48,156 bases of DNA from Aquidulcibacter paucihalophilus (GTDB lineage: Bacteria; Pseudomonadota; Alphaproteobacteria; Caulobacterales; Aquidulcibacteraceae), in the NCBI RefSeq assembly GCF_002105465.1, contig NZ_NCSQ01000158.1, forward strand, positions 1 through 48,156, written 5' to 3'. Position 1 is the stretch's first letter. Each line of letters opens with the position of its first letter. Position numbers and translations under genes: made by a program. Positions 17,967 to 30,117 of this stretch are shown here, piece by piece. The notes under the pieces were generated by a model. That model did not search any database and was not told where the DNA came from. It worked only from the letters and a program-made list of their open reading frames with translations.

Positions 17967-20602
17967 CCGTTCGATCGCTTCTAAAAGGCTTAAGCTTGGC
18001 TGCACTGACGTGGGCGACTTTGGCCGGCGGTGGGGCAATGGCGCAGGCCACAGGGCCCCTCCATGTGCCCTCGCCCGATTGGCGTGATCAGGTCATTTAT
18101 TTTGTGATGACCGATCGCTTTGAGGATGGCGACCCCAGCAATAACGACCAAGGCAAGGGTGAGTTTGACCCCACCCAGCGCGGGCGCTTTTCAGGGGGTG
18201 ATCTCAAAGGCGTTGAAAAGCGCCTGGATTATATTCAGGGCCTTGGGGCAACCTCAGTCTGGGTGACGCCGCCGGTTGAAAATCAATGGCTGGACCCCGC
18301 GACGGGCTATGGCGGCTATCATGGCTATTGGGCGAGCAATCTCAAAGCCATTGATCGGCATTTGGGTTCACTCCAGGATTATCAGAGCCTATCGCGAGCG
18401 CTGCATGGCCGGGGCATGTATCTGATCCAAGATATAGTCCTCAACCATACCGGTAACTTCTTCAATTATGGGCCAGATTACGACCCGAAGGACCCGACCA
18501 AAGGCTATACGCCTTATCCAAACTCCGTGCCCATGGCGGCACCCACACAATATCCGTTTTCCTTAAATGATCCCCGCCGGAAGGCGGACCGTGAAGCCGG
18601 GATTTATCATTGGACACCGGACATCAATAACTTATCCGTTCGCGACCAAGAGCTCAATTTCCAATTGAGTGGCCTGGATGACCTCAACACTGAAAATCCC
18701 GTGGTGAAGCGCGCCTTGCGTGAGTCCTATGCGCATTGGATCAAGGCAGCGGGGGTGGATGGGTTCCGGGTCGATACGATCTTCTATGTGCCGCCAGAGC
18801 TCATGACCGATTTCCTCTACAGTAAGGACCCTAAGGCACCTGGAATGGCGGAGGTGGCGCGACGGACTGGCCGGGACAATTTCCATGTCTTTGGCGAAGG
18901 CTTTGGGATGGACCGCCGTTTTGAGGACAAAGTCGCCCGACGCATCAATAGCTATATGGTCGGCCCAAATGGCGAAGCGCGTGCGCCCGGCATGATCAAC
19001 TTCCCACTTTATGGCACCGCCACAGATGTCTTCGCGCGAGGCAGACCGCCAGCAGAATTGGCCTATCGGATCGAAAATATGATGGCATTGCATCAGCAGC
19101 CCCATCTGATGCCGACTTTCCTTGATAATCACGATGTCGACCGCTTCTTGAGTGGCGGGACAGAAACAGGCTTGCGTCAGAACCTGCTGATGATGATGAC
19201 GCTACCTGGTATTCCCGTCATTTATTATGGGACAGAGCAAGGCTTTACCGTCCAGCGCGCCGCTATGTTTGCGGAAGGTTGGGGCTCGGGCGGACGCGAT
19301 CATTTTGACACCACAAGCCCGCTGTATCGCTATATCGCCAGCCTCACGAAATTGCGCCGCGAAAACCGGGTCTTATCGCGCGGCACGCCAAAAGTCTTGG
19401 CGGCGGAAGCCGCTGGCGCTGGGGCGCTGGTCTATCTGATGCAGGATGGCAGCGAGACTCTCGTGATTGCCATGAATACCGCCGACCATCCAGTCCTTCT
19501 CGAAAATCTCGATATCGGCAAAGGCGCAGGTACGGTTCTGCAGCCGCTCTTTGCGATGGACGGCAAGGCTCCTCTCTTGGTGGTCGGTCAAAACCAGCGG
19601 CTGACAACTGAATTGGGCCCACATGCGGGGGCCGTCTGGCGGGTTTCCAAAGCTCCGCCGCTTAGTCTGACGGCCGCACCCAACAGCCCAGCCCTCGATG
19701 CTTTGCCGTCGGGCCCGATTAGCGAGCCGACCTTGATCGTGCGGGGCCAAGCTGCACCCTCAGAAACCATCAAGCTCGTACTCGATGGCAATTTGGGCGA
19801 TGCCCAATCTGTCCAAGCCGATGCGACAGGGCGGTGGTCCGCGAAAATCTCCACTGCCGCATTTGTCGATGAGGCCATCACGCATCGGGTGACGGCTTAT
19901 GCCACTCGGTCGGGTCAAGCCTCAAACGCGGGGACATTCCGCGTGCGGCCGGCTTGGAACCTGCGTCAAGATGTGGCCGATCCTGTGGGGGATGATACGG
20001 GGCCACCGGGGGCAGCCTATGCTTATCCTACGGACCCCAGCTTTGCCGATCCCACCATGGACTTGCGCGGCGTACGGGCTTCGACTGCTGGCGGGGCCCT
20101 CAAGCTAGAGATTGACGTTGGCGCGATTAGCCAAGTGTGGAGTCCGCAAAATGGGTTCGACCATCTCAGTCTGACAGGCTTCATCCAACTGCCAGGTCAG
20201 ACCGATAGCGGCGCGCGCGTCATGCCAAACCAGCGTGGGGAATTGCCAGACGGCATGAGTTGGCACTATCGATTCCGCGCCCATGGCTGGACCAACGCGC
20301 TGTTCAGCCATGTCGGTGCCAGTGAATCCCAAGAAGGCACCAAAACCGGCCCAGCTCCCAGCATTTCGGTGGATAAAGACGCCAAGCGGATTACCTTGAT
20401 CTTCCCAAGCTCCAGCTTTGGTGACCAAGCCGATTTGAGTGGAGCTAAGCTCTATCTGACGACCTGGGATTATGATGCCGCCTATCGCGCCCTAGAGGCC
20501 AATGCTGGGGCCTTTATCTTCGGCGGGGCCAAATCTGCCAAGGACCCCAAAATCATGGACGCAATTGGACCCTTTACGATCGGGGCTGCACCGTCAAAAT
20601 AG
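17963..20602 (+). CDS. Secreted GH13 alpha-amylase family enzyme with glucodextranase-like C-domain
   Basis: 879 residues. Signal peptide (ending GGAMAQ), then a GH13 barrel with all four conserved regions: DIVLNH (157-162), GFRVDT with nucleophile Asp271, GEGF with acid/base Glu312, and FLDNHD with Asp391. An all-beta domain C follows, then an Ig-like region (about 570-665) and a C-terminal domain opening [19 protein letters not shown], typical of the glucodextranase C-terminal/DOMON-like carbohydrate-binding module. It should hydrolyse alpha-glucans or pullulan-type oligosaccharides in the periplasm or at the surface. AAGGA precedes the ATG, which overlaps the araC stop. Its last 9 bases overlap the convergent fhs gene. 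Confidence 0.92.
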   Translation: MTVRSLLKGLSLAALTWATLAGGGAMAQATGPLHVPSPDWRDQVIYFVMTDRFEDGDPSNNDQGKGEFDPTQRGRFSGGDLKGVEKRLDYIQGLGATSVWVTPPVENQWLDPATGYGGYHGYWASNLKAIDRHLGSLQDYQSLSRALHGRGMYLIQDIVLNHTGNFFNYGPDYDPKDPTKGYTPYPNSVPMAAPTQYPFSLNDPRRKADREAGIYHWTPDINNLSVRDQELNFQLSGLDDLNTENPVVKRALRESYAHWIKAAGVDGFRVDTIFYVPPELMTDFLYSKDPKAPGMAEVARRTGRDNFHVFGEGFGMDRRFEDKVARRINSYMVGPNGEARAPGMINFPLYGTATDVFARGRPPAELAYRIENMMALHQQPHLMPTFLDNHDVDRFLSGGTETGLRQNLLMMMTLPGIPVIYYGTEQGFTVQRAAMFAEGWGSGGRDHFDTTSPLYRYIASLTKLRRENRVLSRGTPKVLAAEAAGAGALVYLMQDGSETLVIAMNTADHPVLLENLDIGKGAGTVLQPLFAMDGKAPLLVVGQNQRLTTELGPHAGAVWRVSKAPPLSLTAAPNSPALDALPSGPISEPTLIVRGQAAPSETIKLVLDGNLGDAQSVQADATGRWSAKISTAAFVDEAITHRVTAYATRSGQASNAGTFRVRPAWNLRQDVADPVGDDTGPPGAAYAYPTDPSFADPTMDLRGVRASTAGGALKLEIDVGAISQVWSPQNGFDHLSLTGFIQLPGQTDSGARVMPNQRGELPDGMSWHYRFRAHGWTNALFSHVGASESQEGTKTGPAPSISVDKDAKRITLIFPSSSFGDQADLSGAKLYLTTWDYDAAYRALEANAGAFIFGGAKSAKDPKIMDAIGPFTIGAAPSK

Positions 20603-22258
20603 GCCGGTAATGTGACGGTCTGCATCCACCCCAATGGCTTCCGCGGCTGGGGTTCTGGGCAGTCCGGGCATCGTCATGATGTCGCCGCACAACGCGACAA
20701 CAAAGCCTGCCCCGGCGCTAAGGCGCACGTCGCGGACGGTTACAACATGGCCCTGTGCCGCGCCCAAGATGGTCGGATCGGTTGAGAAACTATATTGGGT
20801 CTTGGCCATGCAGACTGGCAGATGGCCAAAGCCTGCCTCTTGCCAGCGGCGGAGTTTGGTGAGGGCAGCTTTATCGATCACTACGTCGGCGGCGCGGTAG
20901 ATGTCTTTCGCGACAACTTCGATTTTCGCACTCAAGGGCAGATCATCGGCATAGAGCGGTTGAAAGCGCGCGCGATCTGCTTCGACCACTTCAACCACCG
21001 CTTGCGCCAGCTCTTGCGTGCCAGCCCCACCCTCTGCCCAATGGCGACACAGGATGGCACGGCTACCGTGGCTCTCAACAAAGCGCTGAACCGCGGCAAT
21101 CTCTTCCGTTGAATCCTGCACAAAATGATTGATTGCCACCAATGCGGGTACACCAAAGCGGGCGAGATTTTCCAAATGCTGACCAAGATTGGCGCAGCCG
21201 CGAACCAACGCCTCCACATTCGTGCGACCAAGGTCTGATTTCGCCACCCCGCCATTCATCTTCAAAGAACGGATTGTGGCGACCACTACAACCGCTTTCG
21301 GGCTTAGGCCGGCTTTGCGACATTTGATATTGAAGAATTTCTCTGCGCCGAGGTCTGCCCCAAAACCGGCTTCGGTCACCACAAAGTCAGCCAAGCCCAA
21401 GGCTGTTTTGGTGGCCACCACGCTGTTGCACCCATGGGCAATATTGGCAAAAGGCCCGCCATGGATCAGGGCGGGATTACCCTCCAAAGTCTGAACCAGA
21501 TTAGGCTCAAACGCCTCCATCAAGAGGGCGGTCATAGCCCCATCAGCTTTCAAGTCTGCACAGGTAACAGGACTATGATCTTTCCGAAACGCAACAATAA
21601 TGGCCCCTAGTCGGGCTTGCAGATCTGCCAAATCTTCTGCCAAGCAAAAGATAGCCATGACTTCTGAGGCAACCGTGATGTCAAAGCCTGTCTCCACCGG
21701 TTGTCCATTTCCGCCTAGGGAACTGACGATCGAGCGGAGCGCGCGGTCATTCATGTCCATCACGCGACGCCACACGACTTTTCGGGGATCAATCCCAAGT
21801 GCATTGCCCCAGTAGAGATGGTTATCGACCATGGCGGCCAACAGATTATGCGCGGCGGTGATGGCGTGGAAGTCGCCGGTGAAATGGAGATTGATCTCAT
21901 CCATCGGGATGACCTGGGCGTGGCCGCCCCCCGTTGCACCGCCTTTTTGTCCAAAGCAGGGACCGAGTGAGGGTTCGCGCAGGCAGATCGCAACCGACTT
22001 GCCCAGCCGGGCCAGACCATCACCCAGACCGATTGTCGTGGTGGTCTTGCCTTCGCCAGCAGGGGTTGGACTCATGGCTGTCACCAGAACGAGCGCTGCT
22101 TCCCGGTCGCGCTTAGCCTCTGCCAGTCGGACCGTGTCGAGCTTAGCCTTCGTGCGGCCAAAGGGGATCAAAGCCTCAGCAGGAATGCCAATTTTGGCTG
22201 CGACCTGGGCCAAGGGGACAGGAGTCGCGGCTTGAGCAATTTCGATATCCGTTGGCAA
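20594..22258 (-). CDS. fhs: Formate-tetrahydrofolate ligase
   Basis: 554 residues. Family N-terminus [15 protein letters not shown], the P-loop [52 protein letters not shown] and the C-terminal [19 protein letters not shown] end (here [20 protein letters not shown]). It activates formate with ATP to 10-formyl-THF for purine and one-carbon metabolism in the cytosol. I place the start at TTG 22258, since GGAAGGGG lies 7 nt upstream and homologues begin with MxxDIEIAQ; a GTG at 22276 is in frame but would sit upstream of that site. Confidence 0.93.
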   Translation of the reverse strand: MPTDIEIAQAATPVPLAQVAAKIGIPAEALIPFGRTKAKLDTVRLAEAKRDREAALVLVTAMSPTPAGEGKTTTTIGLGDGLARLGKSVAICLREPSLGPCFGQKGGATGGGHAQVIPMDEINLHFTGDFHAITAAHNLLAAMVDNHLYWGNALGIDPRKVVWRRVMDMNDRALRSIVSSLGGNGQPVETGFDITVASEVMAIFCLAEDLADLQARLGAIIVAFRKDHSPVTCADLKADGAMTALLMEAFEPNLVQTLEGNPALIHGGPFANIAHGCNSVVATKTALGLADFVVTEAGFGADLGAEKFFNIKCRKAGLSPKAVVVVATIRSLKMNGGVAKSDLGRTNVEALVRGCANLGQHLENLARFGVPALVAINHFVQDSTEEIAAVQRFVESHGSRAILCRHWAEGGAGTQELAQAVVEVVEADRARFQPLYADDLPLSAKIEVVAKDIYRAADVVIDKAALTKLRRWQEAGFGHLPVCMAKTQYSFSTDPTILGAAQGHVVTVRDVRLSAGAGFVVALCGDIMTMPGLPRTPAAEAIGVDADRHITGLF

Positions 22259-22340
22259 TGTCTGGCCCCTTCCCACGTCAGCGATTTGGCCTCGCTAATG
22301 CCATTGGCATCAGCTTGTAAAGCTGCCGGCCCAGCGCGGA

Positions 22341-22808
22341 TTAGAGGATTTCAAAAATCTGATAGACAACGCCAGTGGTCTCTTGCGTCCCGACACCAAT
22401 GCCAATCATATCATTCAGCCAGTCATAGTGGACGGCACCTGTCTCGAACCGGGTGATGGTGCGCAAATTAAACGCCTCTTTTGGCAAGATCTCGCCCTTT
22501 TTGAAGCGGACCATATTTTCCGCAGACGTCCGCAGTGCCCCTTGATAGGTCAAATAGATCAAAGCCCCATCATCGGTCTTCAGCGTCAAACGCACATCGA
22601 CCAGCATGCGGTCTTCCCCGCGATAAAGCGCCCAATCAGCGCCGCCTGGAAGGACCTCGCCGGTCAAACGGGGCCCTTCAAATCGACCTCCAGTCACCGG
22701 TGCGATGAGGCGATTACCCACGGGGGTTTTGCCGATCCGTGCCATTGCAGAGAAATCAACTTGAAGACGGAGGGCGGTCAGAAATTGGCTGTTTAATTCG
22801 GTCATCAC
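22341..22808 (-). CDS. DUF3237 family protein
   Basis: 155 residues with the pattern of the DUF3237 beta-barrel: GGRFEGPRLTGEVLPGGADWALYRGE, then DVRLTLKTDDGALIYLTYQGALR and RFETGAVHYDWLNDMIGIGVG near the end. Members are small single-domain proteins; one fungal relative (AtaL/AgnL4 type) acts as an anthrone-type oxidative or lipocalin-like factor, but bacterial functions are mostly unknown. It lies between fhs and an M19 dipeptidase on the same strand, with 50-80 bp gaps. Confidence 0.8.
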   Translation of the reverse strand: MMTELNSQFLTALRLQVDFSAMARIGKTPVGNRLIAPVTGGRFEGPRLTGEVLPGGADWALYRGEDRMLVDVRLTLKTDDGALIYLTYQGALRTSAENMVRFKKGEILPKEAFNLRTITRFETGAVHYDWLNDMIGIGVGTQETTGVVYQIFEIL

Positions 22809-22858
22809 GCCCTTCTAAACGCATCGACCCATTTGGCCAAGCGCCCTACCCGCAAACC

Positions 22859-24100
22859 CTATTTCTGCGCCTTGGCTTCTACTTCCCGCATGACGCGCAG
22901 CACATTCCCGCCCCAGATTTTGGCAATGTCTTCCTCGGAATAGCCTTCGGCCATCAAAGCTTGCGTGATCTTCCAAACCTTGGAAGCATCTTCAAGGCCG
23001 ACGACTCCACCACCGCCATCCCAATCAATGCCAATACCGACATGATCCACGCCGATCAGCCTTATAGCATGGAGCAAATGGGCCATGAAATCATCAAAAG
23101 TTGCACGATTTTCTGGAAACGCTGCATCCAAGCGCACACGGGCTTGGCGGAAAGCCTCTTGCTCAGCTTGGCTGCGGCTGGCGAGATTGGGATAAGCAGC
23201 CGCCAGTTTTGCAAGGGCCGCGCGGCGCTCTGGCGATTGTGGCAAGGGCTTCAAATAGGCCCCAAAAGCGTTCATCTGGATCACCCCACCTTTGGCAGCC
23301 AGAGCTTTCAGGCGGTCATCATCCAAATTGCGTGGGTGGTCATAGATCGCCTTACATCCGCTGTGCGAGGCGATGATGGGCGCACTCGACAATTCCAGCA
23401 TCTGGTCGAGCACCTGGTCGGAGGCGTGCGACTGGTCAAGGATCATGCCCAGACGATTAGCCTCTGCCACCAATTGCTTGCCCAGTGGGCTAAGCCCACC
23501 CCATTCGGCTTTATCCGTTGAACTATCCGCCCAGTCATTGGTGGCAAAATGCACCGGCCCGACCATGCGCACACCGAGTTTGTAAAAGGTCTCAAGCAGA
23601 GAAACGTCCTTGGCCAAGGGGTAAGAATTCTCTATCGACATGAAGACGACGCGCTTGCCTTCTGCGGCAATCTTGGCTGCGTCATCGGCCTTCAAGGCAA
23701 GACCAAAAACTTTAGGACTGCGCGCCAGCATTTCGCGGATCACCACTGCGCGCATCAGACCTGCATCGCGTGCGGCATTGAGGCCTTCAGGTGTTCGCGG
23801 ACCTTGGGCCGTATAGATCACCCAAAAGCCGCCATCGAGGCCGCCGGCTTTCATCCGGGGCACATCAACTTGGGCAAACGCGGTCTTCCAGTCATTGTGC
23901 TTGAGAATATCAAACCCCGGACGCGCCACGACAGCGGGCGTATCAAGATGGGTATCAAGCGTCAAAATCCGCTCATGCAGCGCGCGTGCGGCGCGCTCTG
24001 ACGGCATAGTCTTGGCAAGCGCTGGCCCAAAGGCCAGCATTCCAAGGCTTAAACTTATGAGGGTCAATTTGGCTTGGCGAAAGGAGCGGTCACGCATCAT
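22859..24100 (-). CDS. Membrane dipeptidase (peptidase M19)
   Basis: 413 residues. A signal peptide (core LTLISLSLGMLAFGPALA) is followed by the M19 amidohydrolase fold. Zinc ligands are visible: HLDTP (His-x-Asp), the bridging Glu in MSIENSYP, His in QSHASD and the ASHSGCKAIYDHPRN segment, then DHVGIGIDWDGGG. It hydrolyses dipeptides, possibly including D-amino acid or cysteinyl-glycine dipeptides. The latter would complement the periplasmic gamma-glutamyltransferase. Start 24100 (or 24097) is preferred because a GGAAA motif precedes it; the longer in-frame start at 24127 lacks one. Confidence 0.88.
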   Translation of the reverse strand: MMRDRSFRQAKLTLISLSLGMLAFGPALAKTMPSERAARALHERILTLDTHLDTPAVVARPGFDILKHNDWKTAFAQVDVPRMKAGGLDGGFWVIYTAQGPRTPEGLNAARDAGLMRAVVIREMLARSPKVFGLALKADDAAKIAAEGKRVVFMSIENSYPLAKDVSLLETFYKLGVRMVGPVHFATNDWADSSTDKAEWGGLSPLGKQLVAEANRLGMILDQSHASDQVLDQMLELSSAPIIASHSGCKAIYDHPRNLDDDRLKALAAKGGVIQMNAFGAYLKPLPQSPERRAALAKLAAAYPNLASRSQAEQEAFRQARVRLDAAFPENRATFDDFMAHLLHAIRLIGVDHVGIGIDWDGGGGVVGLEDASKVWKITQALMAEGYSEEDIAKIWGGNVLRVMREVEAKAQK

Positions 24101-24200
24101 CTGATTTCCATCACTTCTGATCTTCATGGGCTGGCGAGATGGTGTGCGCACAAGTCGTGATCTGTCCAGCGACCCTTACGCAATTGCCCCGGGCAGAACC

Positions 24201-24227
24201 GCCAACGCCGCCTGTCAAGGCGTTGGC
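24201..24227. terminator. Hairpin after the MAPEG gene
   Basis: Perfect 9-bp arms GCCAACGCC and GGCGTTGGC with a 9-nt loop, 24 bases beyond the MAPEG stop. No T-tract on the minus strand; terminator role plausible only. Confidence 0.4.
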
Positions 24228-24251
24228 CGTCCTAGGAGTTGGCCAAATTGC

Positions 24252-24647
24252 CTAGCCGAGCAGCAAAGGCACAATCACCATGCCAAGGCCGATGGTGGAG
24301 ATAATCCATACCAAAGAGCGAATATTCTTCACGCCATAGGCATAAAGCGGCACGTAAATGATCCGTCCAATCAGATAAATATGGGCACCCCAAACCGTAA
24401 TCGCGTTTTCCTTGCCCGCCACAACCGCGATCAGAACAGCGGCAATGAAGAGCGGCAGGGTCTCATAGAGATTGTCTTGCGCTCGCCGGAGACGCTCGGC
24501 CATGGGTGAGAGCGGTGGCATGGTTTCATCGCGGGCACCCATGTTCCACTTCAAGCCATATTGGCCGGTCCGCGCGACATCGAACAACAGAATTTGGACA
24601 AAGGCCAATACCAAAGTCCAAGCCAGAACGGTTAAAAGTGGTGTCAT
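24252..24647 (-). CDS. MAPEG family membrane protein
   Basis: 131 residues with four hydrophobic segments. Family features: a conserved loop after the first helix with the RxD..Y-type region (GARDETMPPLSPMAERLRRAQDNLYETLPLF, containing the N-x-x-E motif), then two helices including HIYLIGRIIYVPLYAYG. MAPEG proteins are trimeric integral membrane proteins, classically glutathione-dependent in eukaryotes; bacterial members of this length are mostly uncharacterised. GGAGGG precedes the ATG. Confidence 0.87.
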   Translation of the reverse strand: MTPLLTVLAWTLVLAFVQILLFDVARTGQYGLKWNMGARDETMPPLSPMAERLRRAQDNLYETLPLFIAAVLIAVVAGKENAITVWGAHIYLIGRIIYVPLYAYGVKNIRSLVWIISTIGLGMVIVPLLLG

Positions 24648-24848
24648 GATCTGTTTCCCTCCCCCGGGGTTTTGCCCATGCGTGGGCGATTGCGGACATA
24701 GGAAGCCAAAGTGACGTTTGCGTCAAGGAAGGGCGGGCCGGACAGACGCAAGGCTTGCCGCGCTCTATCCACATCCCGATGCTGCAATGCAGCCTGTTGC
24801 TCGCCTTAGGCCCTTGCAAAAGAACAAAAGAAGAACATACTATGGGCT

Positions 24849-25067
24849 ATGGTTGCACGTTCTTATCTTGGCCTTCTTGCCCCCGAGCAGGATTTTGAGC
24901 GCTTGCGCGCCTATCGCGATCATCTCTTGACCATGGCGCAAGCCTATCGGCCTGGCGGGGCCGAATATATGGCGCTGTCGCGGGCGGTTATAGCTTTAGA
25001 TGAAGCAGCTGGCATCGTCATGAATAAGCCCGGCTTCTATCAAAGCCGCCTGCATAAGACGACCTAA
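24849..25067 (+). CDS. Small hypothetical protein
   Basis: 72 residues, soluble and helical (LAPEQDFERLRAYRDHLLTMAQAY, then AEYMALSRAVIALDEAAGIVMNKPGFYQ). I do not recognise a family. Codon usage looks like that of neighbouring genes, and the periodicity of hydrophobic residues is protein-like. Weak point: the nearest purine-rich site (AAGAAGAA) is about 15 nt from the ATG. It sits alone between the MAPEG and katG genes. Confidence 0.5.
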   Translation: MVARSYLGLLAPEQDFERLRAYRDHLLTMAQAYRPGGAEYMALSRAVIALDEAAGIVMNKPGFYQSRLHKTT

Positions 25068-25098
25068 AGCCACCCTGTCTAACCCGAGCGCTCAAGAC

Positions 25099-25135
25099 AT
25101 AGATTAAAACTATTGATCAACGTCATATAATCGAT
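25099..25135. promoter_or_regulatory. OxyR-type operator upstream of katG
   Basis: ATAGATTAAAACTAT (25099-25113) matches the OxyR half-operator ATAG-N-T-NNN-A-N-CTAT at every defined base. After the standard 7-bp spacer, the second element (25121-25135) keeps the T, A, C and final AT of its half. It ends at a candidate -35 TTGGAC (25135-25140) with a 17-bp spacer to TTAGCG, the placement expected for activation. Confidence 0.65.
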
Positions 25136-25187
25136 TGGACCAATGTAACCTGTGGCCTTAGCGTAGGTCCATAGATTCACCACGTAA

Positions 25188-27407
<2,220 letters not shown>

Positions 27408-27424
27408 AGCCCACGCCTAAGGAC

Positions 27425-27475
27425 GCAAGGGCTGTCGCCATGAGACCGGTGGTGGCAGCCCTTGCCTCTCTTTTA
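27425..27475 (+). terminator. Terminator of katG
   Basis: GCAAGGGCTG pairs with CAGCCCTTGC (perfect 10 bp) with a further inner 5-bp helix, followed by CTCTCTTTT. It extends to the tail of the convergent SDR gene. Confidence 0.7.
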
Positions 27476-28345
27476 TCCGCCGAAAGCGCCACGCAAGAGA
27501 GCGTGCAACATCCGCCGCGGCAAAACAGCTTGCAAGGCCGCCATGACCTTTGCATCGGTGCCAACCAATCGACGAAACGGCGGATTGCGCGACGCCAGAA
27601 TGCCTTCGATGGCACGCGCCACTTGGATTGGGTCTGAACCAAAGCGCTCAACCATCCCAACTGAACCAACCAATTTTCGCATGCCCGTCAAATAAAGACC
27701 CGAGAGCTCAGGCGTTAGGCCCGCAAGGCTGTCTTCGGCCCCGGCTTCAGACTTTTGTACAAAGGGGGTTCGGATGCCCCCCGGACAGACCACCGTCACT
27801 TTGATGTTCTGGGCAAGTACTTCATTCTGCAAGCTTTCGGAAAGGCCCAAAAGGGCAAATTTGCTGGCGTGATACCATGCCTCCCAAGGTATGCCGATCA
27901 GACTGCCGATTGAGCCTAAATTCAGAATATGGGCAGGCTTTTCGACAGTTGCACCCGCCCTCAGATACGGCAGGAGGGCGCGGGTGAGATGCGCAAGTCC
28001 AAAGAGATTTGTTGCCATCACAGCTTCAATCTTCGGGCGCTCGCTACCCTCGAAGGGTGACATATAATTAAAGCCAGCATTATTGATCAGGCCATGAAGA
28101 GGCCTTCCAGACGCGTTGAGACCGTCCACGACGGCTTGAACATGGTCGTCGCGGGTGACATCGAGTAACACAGGCTCAAGGTACCCAAACGCGCAGGCCT
28201 GCAGGAGTGCCTCTCCATCTTCAGGTTTGCGAATACCCGCCAGCACATGCCAACCGCGCGCGGCAAGATGTAGCGCAGTGGCGCGGCCAATGCCGGTTGA
28301 AGCACCGGTGAGCAAAATCTGTCGGGGGAGCGAGGAAGAAGACAT
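27473..28345 (-). CDS. Short-chain dehydrogenase/reductase (SDR)
   Basis: 290 residues: TGASTGIGRAT at the N-terminus, GIRKPEDGEALL after the second strand, LINNAGFNYMSPFEG, catalytic Ser in LNLGSIGSLIG and YHASK for Tyr/Lys. It resembles SDRs of the retinol/3-oxoacyl type; substrate unknown. Start 28345 follows a weak GAAAG motif; in-frame codons to 28423 run over its own promoter and are rejected. It is divergent from a MerR-family gene, and the region between carries a palindrome at the position expected of a MerR operator. Confidence 0.87.
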   Translation of the reverse strand: MSSSSLPRQILLTGASTGIGRATALHLAARGWHVLAGIRKPEDGEALLQACAFGYLEPVLLDVTRDDHVQAVVDGLNASGRPLHGLINNAGFNYMSPFEGSERPKIEAVMATNLFGLAHLTRALLPYLRAGATVEKPAHILNLGSIGSLIGIPWEAWYHASKFALLGLSESLQNEVLAQNIKVTVVCPGGIRTPFVQKSEAGAEDSLAGLTPELSGLYLTGMRKLVGSVGMVERFGSDPIQVARAIEGILASRNPPFRRLVGTDAKVMAALQAVLPRRMLHALLRGAFGG

Positions 28346-28401
28346 GATGATCAACTTTCGTGTGGCTAAGGTTTGCGCGGCGCGCGTCAAAGGCCTACAC
28401 T

Positions 28402-28417
28402 GTGCACTATAGTACAC
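28402..28417. promoter_or_regulatory. MerR-type operator between SDR and merR genes
   Basis: GTGCACTATAGTACAC, an inverted repeat with one mismatched pair. On the minus strand it lies directly after TTGACC and before TAGGCC, i.e. inside an over-long (about 20 bp) promoter spacer, the hallmark of MerR-activated promoters. Confidence 0.6.
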
Positions 28418-28437
28418 GGTCAAGAGGGTTTGTGGCG

Positions 28438-28812
28438 ATGAATATCGGGGAACTCGAACGGATCAGCGGGCTGAAGCGTTCGACCATCCGCGTCTATGAG
28501 AAGTTGGGCCTCTTGACCCCTGATGACGACCGTCGCGGCAATGGCTACCGCACTTATGACCACAGCCATATCGACCGCTTGGCTTCAATCAAACTAGCCC
28601 AAACCTTAGGCTTTCGGTTGAAAGATATCCGGGCTCTTTTGCAGGCGTGGGAAAATGGCAGCATGACCCAAGCTGAGAAACTGGTGGCGATGCAGGCACG
28701 CTTATCGGAAGTGCGCGAGAAGCAAGCAAGCCTCGCCCGTTTAGAAAAATGGCTTGCAGAAATCATTCTCTGGATTGAACGCGGCGAAACAGGCACAAAG
28801 CCTAAGCCTTGA
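28438..28812 (+). CDS. MerR family transcriptional regulator
   Basis: 124 residues. N-terminal winged helix with the family signature (NIGELERISGLKRSTIRVYEKLGLL, then GNGYRTYDHSHIDRLASIKLAQTLGFRLKDIRALL), then a coiled-coil dimerisation helix (QARLSEVREKQASLARLEKWLAEII) and a short tail. There are no cysteines at all, so it is neither a thiol metal sensor nor a SoxR-type [2Fe-2S] sensor; an organic ligand is likelier. It presumably controls the divergent SDR gene. Start 28438 gives the canonical N-terminus; the longer in-frame ORF would begin over the operator. Confidence 0.88.
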   Translation: MNIGELERISGLKRSTIRVYEKLGLLTPDDDRRGNGYRTYDHSHIDRLASIKLAQTLGFRLKDIRALLQAWENGSMTQAEKLVAMQARLSEVREKQASLARLEKWLAEIILWIERGETGTKPKP

Positions 28813-28899
28813 TGAGTCGATGGCCTCTCTATTCTTTGGGAAGCCGACTCACCCTCAATTTGTCACGAGAATGACGCTAAGCGGGATTAAAGGAAAAGC

Positions 28900-30036
28900 A
28901 TGTTTCACCGGCGCCAATTTTTGACCCTTTCGGGCAGTGCTGCCTTTACCACACTGCCTTTAGCAGGCTGCGTCACCGCCAAGCCCTTCTTAGAAGATTT
29001 GCCCGATTTTCCCCGTGCGCCCATCAGCCCAAGACTTGGCAATCGCCGTGTATCACGTATCGCACTCACCTCATGTTCAGACCAAGACTTAGACCTCAGT
29101 CTGCTTGACGATGTTCAAGCGGCAAAGCCCGATCTGCTGATTATGATGGGCGATAATGTCTATGGCTCCGATACGCCCAAAGATCCGCAATTGCCCAGCC
29201 TGAAAGAAGCCTATCGCAAGCTTTCCGAGGCACCCGCCTTTCGCAGACTGGTCTCTGCTAAGCCAACCGAAGCCGTCTGGGACGACCATGATTACGGCCT
29301 GAATGATGGCGGGGGAGACTTTGCGTTTAAGGCTAAAGCCCAAGCCATGTTCGTGAGCTTTTGGAACATTGCCCGCAACAACCCAATTCGCCAGCGTCCC
29401 GGCATTTATCGTTCGTTTCGTTCAGGCCCGCCCGGCCAGGTCTTGCAGGTCATTTTGCTCGACACGCGCTATTTTCGCGACCCCCTTGTGCGGACCGATC
29501 AACGCAATGCACCGGGCAAAGAACGCTATATCCCCCACCCCCTGAGCTCTGAAGCCGATGTCTTGGGAGCCGCCCAATGGGCGTTCCTGGAAGACGAGTT
29601 GAGAAAGCCTGCCGACTTGCGCCTTATCATCTCCTCCATCCAAGTCATTGCGGACGGCCATGGCTGGGAGCGCTGGGGCAATTTCCCGCGGGCGCAACAA
29701 CGGCTGTATGATCTGATTGCCCAAACCAAGGCCAATGGAGTCCTCTTTGCCTCTGGTGATCGCCATTTTGGTTCAATTCATCAACAAAGAACCGGCGTGG
29801 CCTATCCGCTAACAGACCTAACAGCCTCTGGGATCAATAAAGGCTTTACCACAGCACCCGGCACAGATTGGATACGAGAGCCCGCCAGCAACCGGATTGG
29901 TGATGGCTATGGACCGATAAACTTTGGCCTTGTCGAGGTGGATTGGGCGGGTCAGACGCTTGATCTAAAGCTTGCTGGCGTGGGCGGAAAGATAACACGG
30001 GCGCACCGCCTGGCCTTTGGCGATTTGCGGGCCTGA
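28900..30036 (+). CDS. PhoD-like alkaline phosphatase, predicted Tat lipoprotein
   Basis: 378 residues. The N-terminus joins a twin-arginine motif (HRRQFLTLSG) to a lipobox (LAGC at 20-23), so the protein is probably exported folded and lipidated. The metallophosphatase core follows PhoD: ALTSCSDQD, LLIMMGDNVYG, VWDDHDYGLNDGG, DTRYFRDP, and a late SGDRHFGSIH. It would hydrolyse phosphate esters or diesters in the periplasm using Ca/Fe-type metals. AAAGGAAAA precedes the ATG. It stands alone, 80 bp before the monooxygenase gene. No Pho box is apparent upstream. Confidence 0.87.
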   Translation: MFHRRQFLTLSGSAAFTTLPLAGCVTAKPFLEDLPDFPRAPISPRLGNRRVSRIALTSCSDQDLDLSLLDDVQAAKPDLLIMMGDNVYGSDTPKDPQLPSLKEAYRKLSEAPAFRRLVSAKPTEAVWDDHDYGLNDGGGDFAFKAKAQAMFVSFWNIARNNPIRQRPGIYRSFRSGPPGQVLQVILLDTRYFRDPLVRTDQRNAPGKERYIPHPLSSEADVLGAAQWAFLEDELRKPADLRLIISSIQVIADGHGWERWGNFPRAQQRLYDLIAQTKANGVLFASGDRHFGSIHQQRTGVAYPLTDLTASGINKGFTTAPGTDWIREPASNRIGDGYGPINFGLVEVDWAGQTLDLKLAGVGGKITRAHRLAFGDLRA

Positions 30037-30117
30037 GACCCAGCCAAATAGGGGCATTGTAAGCCAGCTCTTTTTGTATGATCGTGGCGCTCACAATAAA
30101 AACTGGGAGCGACTTTC

